NCBI GenBank assembly: GCA_002783205.1
Contig: PFEY01000039.1
Location: 1 to 38,448 of the forward strand
Direction: 5' to 3'
DNA from: Rhodobacteraceae bacterium CG17_big_fil_post_rev_8_21_14_2_50_63_15
GTDB lineage: Bacteria; Pseudomonadota; Alphaproteobacteria; Rhodobacterales; Rhodobacteraceae
Length of the DNA: 38,448 nucleotides
Of the stretch, positions 33,539-38,448 are shown one piece after another (within the stretch, counting starts at the first letter, position 1; each line of letters begins with the position of its first letter). A model generated the notes under the pieces. It was not told the origin of the DNA and did not search any database. It saw only the letters and a list, made by a program, of their open reading frames with translations. The translations under genes were made by a program, and so were the position numbers.

Positions 33539-34513
33539 TTACCAACGCAGGACGACCGATCCCCAGGCCAGGCCGCCGCCAATCGCTTCGGTCAGCAAAA
33601 GATCACCAACCTTGATCTTGCCTTGCTCGACACCGACAGACAGGGCCAGTGGAATCGATGCGGCAGAGGTGTTGCCGTGATCTTGAACGGTGACGATCAC
33701 CCGTTCCATCGGCAGACCCATCTTCTTGGCGGTTCCCTGAATGATGCGGATGTTGGCTTGATGCGGGACGATCCAGTCCAAATCAGTTCCGGTCAGGCCG
33801 ATCTTTTCAAGCGAAGCATCGGCGGTCGAGGTGAGTTTCTCGACGGCTTGCCGGAACAGCGGATTACCCTGCATGCGCAGTTTGCCCGACTGTCCTGTCG
33901 AGGACACGCCGCCATCGACATAAAGCATGTCGCGATAACGCCCGTCCGAATTGAGATCGGAGGAGAGGATGCCACGATCTTCATTGCTGCCGATGCCGTC
34001 CGTCGCCCCCAGCACCAGTGCGCCCGCGCCGTCTCCGAAAAGCACACAGGTCGAGCGGTCGGTCCAGTCCATGATCCGACTGAAGGTTTCCGCCCCGATC
34101 ACGAGGATACGCCGCGCCTGACCGGTGAGGATGAGGGCGTTGGCGGTGGTCATGCCATAGATGAAACCGGCGCAGACCGCCTGAAGGTCGAACCCGAAGC
34201 CGCGCGTCATCCCCAGTTCTTTCTGAACCATCGTCGCAACCGACGGAAAGGTCAGATCGGGCGTCGAAGTGGCGACGATGATGCCGTCGATATCCTCCCC
34301 CGTCAGCCCGGCATGGGCCAGAGCCGCACGGGCCGCCCGTGTGGCCATGTCCGACGTGGTCTGCCCTTCGGCGGCAAAGCGCCGACGTTCGATGCCTGAC
34401 CGAGTCCTGATCCACTCATCCGATGTGTCCAGTGTCTTTTCGAATTCGGAGTTTGGAACGATGCGATCCGGCAGGTAGTGTCCCACCCCTTCGACAGCGG
34501 CGCGCAAAGTCAT
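33539..34513 (-). CDS. fabH: 3-oxoacyl-[acyl-carrier-protein] synthase III
   Basis: This 324-residue condensing enzyme starts fatty-acid synthesis by joining acetyl-CoA to malonyl-ACP. The catalytic triad is visible: C114 in LQAVCAGF, the histidine in WIVPHQAN, and the asparagine in DHGNTSAA. The acyl-binding DEWIRTRSGI is near the N-terminus. Its ATG overlaps the plsX stop by four bases (ATGA), so the two are translationally coupled. Confidence 0.96.
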   Translation of the reverse strand: MTLRAAVEGVGHYLPDRIVPNSEFEKTLDTSDEWIRTRSGIERRRFAAEGQTTSDMATRAARAALAHAGLTGEDIDGIIVATSTPDLTFPSVATMVQKELGMTRGFGFDLQAVCAGFIYGMTTANALILTGQARRILVIGAETFSRIMDWTDRSTCVLFGDGAGALVLGATDGIGSNEDRGILSSDLNSDGRYRDMLYVDGGVSSTGQSGKLRMQGNPLFRQAVEKLTSTADASLEKIGLTGTDLDWIVPHQANIRIIQGTAKKMGLPMERVIVTVQDHGNTSAASIPLALSVGVEQGKIKVGDLLLTEAIGGGLAWGSVVLRW

Positions 34514-35616
34514 TCAGTCTCACCGTCGGATTGTTTTTCTATCCCGGCATCCTGATCCAGCGATGCAGCAGATGCAACCCGCGCTGCGAGTTTCGCGGAA
34601 AAGTTCGATTGTGCCAGCTCGAAGGCCAACTTGATGGCCGAGGAAACCCCGGTTGCGTCTGCCGCGCCATGGGATTTCACCACAGTGCCGTTCAGCCCCA
34701 GAAAAACGCCACCATTGGCGCGGCTCGGGTCAACCCGTCTTTTGAGGCGCGCGAGCGAGGTGTAGGCCAGAAGCGACGCGAGCCGCGACAGCGGTGAATA
34801 CTGGAACGCCTCGCGCAGCAGATCCGAGATCAGCTTGGCAATGCCTTCTCCGGTCTTGAGCGCCACGTTGCCTGTAAATCCGTCGGTCACGATCACATCG
34901 CAGCGCGTCCCTGGCAGATCGCGGCCTTCGACAAATCCCACGAACTCGTAATCGGCACTCTCGGCATTTGCGGCAATGAGGTCATGGGCTCCCTTCAGTT
35001 CGGCACGTCCCTTGTGTTCTTCGGTGCCGACGTTCAGAAGGCCGATCCGCGGGCGCGCAAGACCATAGCCGTTGCGTGCATAGGACGCGCCCATCAGCGC
35101 GTATTGCATAAGATCCTTTGCGTCGGCCCGGATATCTGCCCCGCCGTCGAGCATGATGTTGTGTTTTTGCGGGTTCTGCGAAGGCCACATCACCGCAATC
35201 GCCGGGCGCGAGATGCCGGGCAACTTGCGCAGGCGTATCACCGACATCAACATCAATGCGCCGGTATTGCCACAAGACACACAGACCGTTGCCTCGCCGT
35301 TGCGCACTGAGTCGAGTGCTGACCACATCGAGGTGTTGCGCCCGTGACGGACAACATGGCTGGGCTTGTCCCGCATGGTGACAATTTCAGGCGCGTGGCG
35401 GATTTCGCAGCGTTCGGCGAGCCCCTTGCGCTTGGCGACCAACCGCTCAAGTTCATCCTTGGGGCCGTGCAGGATGAAACCGACCTCCGAGTTTCGGCGT
35501 GCAGAAGCGTAAATGCCGGCAATAACCGTGGCCGCGCCTTGATCGCCGCCCATCGCGTCAACCGAGATGATGGTGCGCCCCGCACCCACCTTGGACTGGT
35601 TCGTGAGTGCGGTCAT
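34510..35616 (-). CDS. plsX: Phosphate acyltransferase
   Basis: This 368-residue peripheral membrane enzyme converts acyl-ACP to acyl phosphate for PlsY, the first step of phospholipid synthesis. Family markers are ISVDAMGGDQGA near the N-terminus, VSCGNTGALM, LLNVGTEEHKG, VIVTDGFTGNVALKT and GGVFLGLNG. It sits between rpmF and fabH, the classic bacterial arrangement, and overlaps fabH. It starts 23 bases after rpmF. Confidence 0.96.
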   Translation of the reverse strand: MTALTNQSKVGAGRTIISVDAMGGDQGAATVIAGIYASARRNSEVGFILHGPKDELERLVAKRKGLAERCEIRHAPEIVTMRDKPSHVVRHGRNTSMWSALDSVRNGEATVCVSCGNTGALMLMSVIRLRKLPGISRPAIAVMWPSQNPQKHNIMLDGGADIRADAKDLMQYALMGASYARNGYGLARPRIGLLNVGTEEHKGRAELKGAHDLIAANAESADYEFVGFVEGRDLPGTRCDVIVTDGFTGNVALKTGEGIAKLISDLLREAFQYSPLSRLASLLAYTSLARLKRRVDPSRANGGVFLGLNGTVVKSHGAADATGVSSAIKLAFELAQSNFSAKLAARVASAASLDQDAGIEKQSDGETE

Positions 35617-35639
35617 TCAGTCAATCGCCTAATCTGCGT

Positions 35640-35846
35640 TCAGGCCGCGTCGTCTTCCAGGTCCACTTCAGTCACCATCGCAACCACTTCGCGTTCCGCG
35701 TAATGACCGCAGGACGCGCAAACATGATGTGGGCGCTTCAATTCCCCGCAGTTGGGGCATTCGTTGGGATTGCCTGCTACCAATGCGTCATGGGCGCGAC
35801 GATTGTTGCGGCGCGATTTCGATACTTTGTTTTGTTGGACGGCCAT
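35640..35846 (-). CDS. rpmF: 50S ribosomal protein L32
   Basis: This 68-residue ribosomal protein has the basic N-terminus [20 protein letters not shown] and a zinc ribbon C30-x2-C33 and C43-x2-C46. All four cysteines are present, so this is the zinc-containing form. It leads the plsX-fabH genes. The ATG at 35846 has GGAATTGAGG upstream. A 7-bp hairpin and a candidate promoter lie in its 151-base leader. Confidence 0.97.
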   Translation of the reverse strand: MAVQQNKVSKSRRNNRRAHDALVAGNPNECPNCGELKRPHHVCASCGHYAEREVVAMVTEVDLEDDAA

Positions 35847-35897
35847 GTCGCAACCTCAATTCCTGTGGGCCGATCTGGCCCTGTTACACGGGTATCC

Positions 35898-35923
35898 GCG
35901 GCTCTTAATCTGTTCCGAGCCGC
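35898..35923. promoter_or_regulatory. 7-bp hairpin in rpmF leader
   Basis: GCGGCTC and GAGCCGC, separated by 12 bases, can form a hairpin about 50 bases upstream of the rpmF start. It might attenuate or regulate L32 expression, or be a terminator-like element for yceD; it lacks a following U-run on either strand. Confidence 0.35.
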
Positions 35924-35954
35924 CGATTCAACCCCAAATTCCGGTGAGAGGGGG

Positions 35955-35982
35955 AAAATACAGCGATTTGTGTTCGGAGCAA
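35955..35982 (-). promoter_or_regulatory. Candidate promoter of the rpmF-plsX-fabH operon
   Basis: On the reverse strand TTGCTC (35977-35982), a 16-base spacer and TATTTT (35955-35960) lie between yceD and rpmF. Both boxes match consensus at four of six positions. Transcription may also continue from yceD. Confidence 0.35.
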
Positions 35983-35997
35983 GCGATTCTTGGCGCG

Positions 35998-36555
35998 CTA
36001 CTCGTCCTTTTGTAATTTGGTGCGCAGAGCGGCGAGCTGGGCAAAGGGTTTGCTCTCTGCATCGCCGAGCGGGATCACGCCCTGCTCGGTCACGGTGATC
36101 TGTCCCAATTCAGCCCCTTCGGCCCGGGGATAGCTGGGCAAGGCAAGCGAAAGGGCTTCGATCATCACGCGGCGCAAGTCGAACTCTGTCCCCAGAAGTT
36201 CCAGACTGTCATCCTCCGGCATCTCGGTCTCCACGCCAGCGGCCATCTCGCTGGCGTCAGGCTCCGGAGCAAACCGGCGCAGGATATGCTCTTCGATACG
36301 CGTGGTGACGGGGGCAAGGGTGATCCCGCAAGGTTGCACCACCGTCGCCCCCAGTCTCGCGCGAAGCAGCCACATGTCACGTCCCTGCGCGGTCAGGTTT
36401 CCCTGAAAGCGAAGCTTTCGAAGCCCCAGAAGATCCAGTTCGGTGGCGATCCGGGCCTGATCTCGCGCATCAGGGGCCAGATCGAACGTGACCGGCCGCC
36501 GGACCGAGAGGTTCGCAACTCGCAATTTATTCGCATTTTGTGGGCGTTGTGTCAT
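35998..36555 (-). CDS. DUF177/YceD family protein
   Basis: This 185-residue soluble protein matches the DUF177 family that accompanies rpmF in many bacteria. Visible traits are the DLLGLRKLRFQGNLT strand-rich N-terminal half, VVQPCGITLAPV with its conserved cysteine in a PC-VTLAP-like motif, an acidic central stretch (EMAAGVETEMPEDDS), and FDLRRVMIEALSLALPSYPR. Homologues are linked to rRNA/23S biogenesis, though the mechanism is unclear. It is upstream of rpmF in the same direction and divergent from bamE. Confidence 0.9.
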   Translation of the reverse strand: MTQRPQNANKLRVANLSVRRPVTFDLAPDARDQARIATELDLLGLRKLRFQGNLTAQGRDMWLLRARLGATVVQPCGITLAPVTTRIEEHILRRFAPEPDASEMAAGVETEMPEDDSLELLGTEFDLRRVMIEALSLALPSYPRAEGAELGQITVTEQGVIPLGDAESKPFAQLAALRTKLQKDE

Positions 36556-36643
36556 GTCTTCCCGTGCTTCCTTTCTTGAACCTCAGCACCACCTTGTTGT
36601 AAGCGGGATAAAAGCCGCTTGCGGCCAAGACAAGAGGGCAGAG

Positions 36644-37102
36644 ATGACAGCAGCCAAATACCGGGTAGTGCGCGCGCTGGCGCTGTGCGGTCTGCTGATC
36701 ATGGCGGCCTGTTCGGCCACTTACCGCAATCATGGTTATGTCCCGCCCGAGGAAGATCTGCAAAATCTCGTCGTGGGCGTCGATACCCGGGCTACGGTGG
36801 ACGATTCCATCGGGCCGCCTTCGGTCTCAGGGGTGCTGAGCGACGGGGATTACTACTATGTGCGGAGCCGAATCCGGACCTATGGCATGTATCGCCCCGA
36901 AGTTGTTGAACGGCAGGTTCTGGCGATTTCGTTCAACGAGGATGACACAATCGCAAATATCGAGAGTTTCAGCCTCGCGGATGGGCAGATCGTGCCGCTC
37001 GCCCGCCGCGTGACCGACTCCTCGGTTGTGCGCAACGGCTTCCTGCGGCAATTGCTTGGCAATATCGGCAACATCAACCCGGCAGGCGCCTTCGGAAACT
37101 GA
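36644..37102 (+). CDS. bamE: Outer membrane assembly lipoprotein BamE
   Basis: This 152-residue lipoprotein has signal peptide and lipobox LIMAAC (C23). The SmpA/OmlA fold is seen in YVPPEEDLQNLVVGVDTRATVDDSIGPPS, with the dipeptide-rich YYYVRSRI strand. It stabilises the BAM complex that inserts outer-membrane proteins. The ATG at 36644 has GAGGG upstream; an in-frame extension of 52 codons lies over the divergent yceD region and is not used. Its stop codon lies inside a 13-bp direct repeat. Confidence 0.9.
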   Translation: MTAAKYRVVRALALCGLLIMAACSATYRNHGYVPPEEDLQNLVVGVDTRATVDDSIGPPSVSGVLSDGDYYYVRSRIRTYGMYRPEVVERQVLAISFNEDDTIANIESFSLADGQIVPLARRVTDSSVVRNGFLRQLLGNIGNINPAGAFGN

Positions 37103-37119
37103 TCCCTCGGAAACTGATC
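37092..37119 (+). repeat. 13-bp direct repeat duplicating the bamE stop region
   Basis: TCGGAAACTGATC occurs at 37092-37104 and 37107-37119, a 15-base period. The bamE stop TGA (37100-37102) is in copy 1 and a second in-frame TGA occurs in copy 2, so readthrough would add only four residues. It looks like a small tandem duplication. Confidence 0.85.
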
Positions 37120-37194
37120 GTGGTCACGGCCCTGTCACGTCTTGCGTGCTAATCGCCTTGCGGATAGCGTTGCACAGGCTTTGGGGATCGCATC

Positions 37195-37932
37195 ATGCCG
37201 GCTTTGAGGAACTGGCGGTATCGCGCGAGGATTGGCCACTCGATCGAGGATATCCGCGCCGCGCAGGGACTGAGGGCGCAGGCCTTTCTCGGACTGAAGG
37301 AGGGGCTCGACGAGGACAAGTTCGACGGGATCTGCACGCATTTTCTTGTCGAAGAACGGATCGGCGGGCGCTTGGTCTGCTGCTTTCGCATTCTTGTCCT
37401 GACCAGAGGGTCGGACATCGCCAAGTGCTACTCGGCGCAATTCTACGAATTGTCGGCGCTCTCGGAGTTCAAGGGCAAGATGGCCGAGATGGGCCGGTTC
37501 TGCATCGCGCCCGACATCATGGATCCCGACATCCTGCGCGTGGCATGGGCGGCGATGACGCGCTTTGTGGATGAGAACGGGATCGAGATGCTCTTTGGCT
37601 GCTCGTCCTTCAAGGGGACCGAGGCCGAGGCCTATCTCGATGCCTTCGCGATGCTGCGAGAGCGCCACCTCGCGCCGCGCCGCTGGTGGCCGCGCGTGAA
37701 GGCCCCAAGCGTGTTTCGATTCGCCCGCGCGCTGCGTCGCCACAAGACCGATCTCAAGCTGGCGATGCGCCACATGCCACCGCTCTTGCGCACATATCTG
37801 CTGATGGGGGGCTGGGTCAGCGATCACGCGGTGATCGACCGCCAGATGAACACGATGCATGTCTTCACCGGGGTCGAGATTGGGGCAATTCCCGAGACCC
37901 GAAAACGCCTGTTGCGGGCGATCACCGCGTAG
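37195..37932 (+). CDS. olsB: Ornithine-acyl[ACP] N-acyltransferase (OlsB-like)
   Basis: This 245-residue GNAT-type N-acyltransferase resembles OlsB: EDIRAAQGLRAQAFL, CTHFLVEE, VCCFRIL, YSAQFYEL, EMGRFCIAPD, and the basic helical tail. It attaches a 3-hydroxy fatty acid to the alpha-amino group of ornithine to make lyso-ornithine lipid, a phosphate-free membrane lipid important in phosphate limitation. The partner OlsA (O-acyltransferase) is not next to it; an ABC-F gene follows 48 bases downstream. Alternative labels include the wider haemolysin-like GNAT family. Confidence 0.85.
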   Translation: MPALRNWRYRARIGHSIEDIRAAQGLRAQAFLGLKEGLDEDKFDGICTHFLVEERIGGRLVCCFRILVLTRGSDIAKCYSAQFYELSALSEFKGKMAEMGRFCIAPDIMDPDILRVAWAAMTRFVDENGIEMLFGCSSFKGTEAEAYLDAFAMLRERHLAPRRWWPRVKAPSVFRFARALRRHKTDLKLAMRHMPPLLRTYLLMGGWVSDHAVIDRQMNTMHVFTGVEIGAIPETRKRLLRAITA

Positions 37933-37980
37933 CTGCGGCTTTCGCTTGACGCTTCATCGGGCGCAGGATAGCCCGCGCCC

Positions 37981-38448
37981 ATGGCACGCGCTCCGCTTTT
38001 GCAATTGACCAATATCTCTCTCACCTTTGGGGGGGAGCCGATCTTTGCCGATCTATCGCTCGTGATTCAACCCGGTGATCGGGTGGCGCTGGTGGGGCGC
38101 AACGGATCGGGCAAATCCACCCTGTTGAAGGTCATGGCGGGCCTGATCGAGCCCGACCGTGGCGCACGGATCGTCACTCCAGGTGTCAGGGTCGGCTATA
38201 TGGAGCAGGACCCGGATATGTCTGGCCATGCCACTCTGGGCGATTATGCCGCGAGCAAATTGGATGAGAGCGAGCACTACCGCGTTGAGATGGCTTGCGA
38301 GGGGCTCAAATTTGATCCGGCACGCCCGGTGGCCACCGCCTCGGGCGGCGAGCGGCGGCGGGCCGCCCTCGCCAAGCTGATGGCCGAGTCCCCCGACCTG
38401 ATGCTGCTGGACGAACCGACGAACCATCTCGATATCGAGGCGATCGCT
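37981..38448 (+). CDS. ABC-F family ATPase (Uup-type), truncated by window end
   Basis: The first 156 codons of an ABC-F protein are seen: MARAPLLQLTNISLTFGG, Walker A GRNGSGKST, ABC signature SGGERRR and Walker B LMLLDEPTNHLD of the first nucleotide-binding domain. There is no transmembrane region. ABC-F proteins act on ribosomes or, for Uup, on replication/branched-DNA stability. The second NBD lies beyond base 38448. The short signature-helix spacing suits Uup, but the subtype is provisional. Confidence 0.9.
   Translation, partial: MARAPLLQLTNISLTFGGEPIFADLSLVIQPGDRVALVGRNGSGKSTLLKVMAGLIEPDRGARIVTPGVRVGYMEQDPDMSGHATLGDYAASKLDESEHYRVEMACEGLKFDPARPVATASGGERRRAALAKLMAESPDLMLLDEPTNHLDIEAIA

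Noticed and set aside
1..38448. CRISPR array, prophage, insertion sequence or integrated island
   Set aside because: No regularly spaced repeats, no integrase or transposase domain and no terminal inverted repeats were seen; neighbours of both tRNA genes are core genes without flanking direct repeats.

Overview
The window is a GC-rich chromosomal segment from an alphaproteobacterium, most likely a Rhodobacterales (roseobacter-type) organism. Several family-level traits point that way: a tandem-length dCTP deaminase, a DksA lacking the zinc cysteines, an OlsB-type ornithine-lipid acyltransferase, a Bpt-type aminoacyl-protein transferase, an rpmF-plsX-fabH-ihfA-merR block, and an argS-SPOR-nagZ-scpA-scpB block. 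It reads as core genome. I found no transposase, integrase, phage gene, CRISPR array or compositional island. No gap without a gene exceeds about 220 bases.

Layout. At the left edge is a tRNA-Asn (3' end cut off), followed by an MBL-fold hydrolase divergent from an orphan EnvZ-like sensor kinase, which converges on a RhlE-type DEAD-box RNA helicase. From 4.1 to 7.8 kb a leftward series encodes a glycosyltransferase, a MaoC-type hydratase, a HAD-IIA hydrolase, a flavin reductase and YqgE/AlgH. From 7.9 to 10.7 kb lie a periplasmic DsbD-N-like protein, Bpt, an RDD membrane protein and a YbaK/ProX-type deacylase. From 10.7 to 16.4 kb a rightward series holds glnE (control of glutamine synthetase), a small conserved protein, a lipoprotein, an RlmI-type rRNA methyltransferase and a PIN-domain protein whose start overlaps the methyltransferase stop.

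From 16.5 to 20.1 kb a compact leftward operon encodes a MoxR AAA+ ATPase, a DUF2927-like lipoprotein, a 55-residue two-helix membrane peptide with a glycine zipper, and a von Willebrand A protein. This is the part of the window most likely to be an under-described system. Next come dksA, an FAD monooxygenase, exonuclease III, a secreted-looking Hint-domain protein, an IscA/ErpA-type Fe-S carrier and a dGTPase-like protein.

From 25.5 to 31.0 kb argS, a SPOR protein, nagZ, scpA and scpB are closely packed, with stop/start overlaps at SPOR-nagZ and nagZ-scpA. They join translation, peptidoglycan recycling and chromosome condensation. From 31.0 to 36.6 kb, leftward, are the double-domain dCTP deaminase, tRNA-Pro(GGG), a MerR regulator, ihfA, fabH, plsX, rpmF and yceD, i.e. 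the ribosome/fatty-acid/phospholipid block. The right end carries bamE, olsB and the first 156 codons of an Uup-type ABC-F ATPase that runs off the window.

Family assignments come from motif and length recognition only; no database search was possible. Start codons were chosen from Shine-Dalgarno position, family N-termini and overlaps, and several remain ambiguous as noted.
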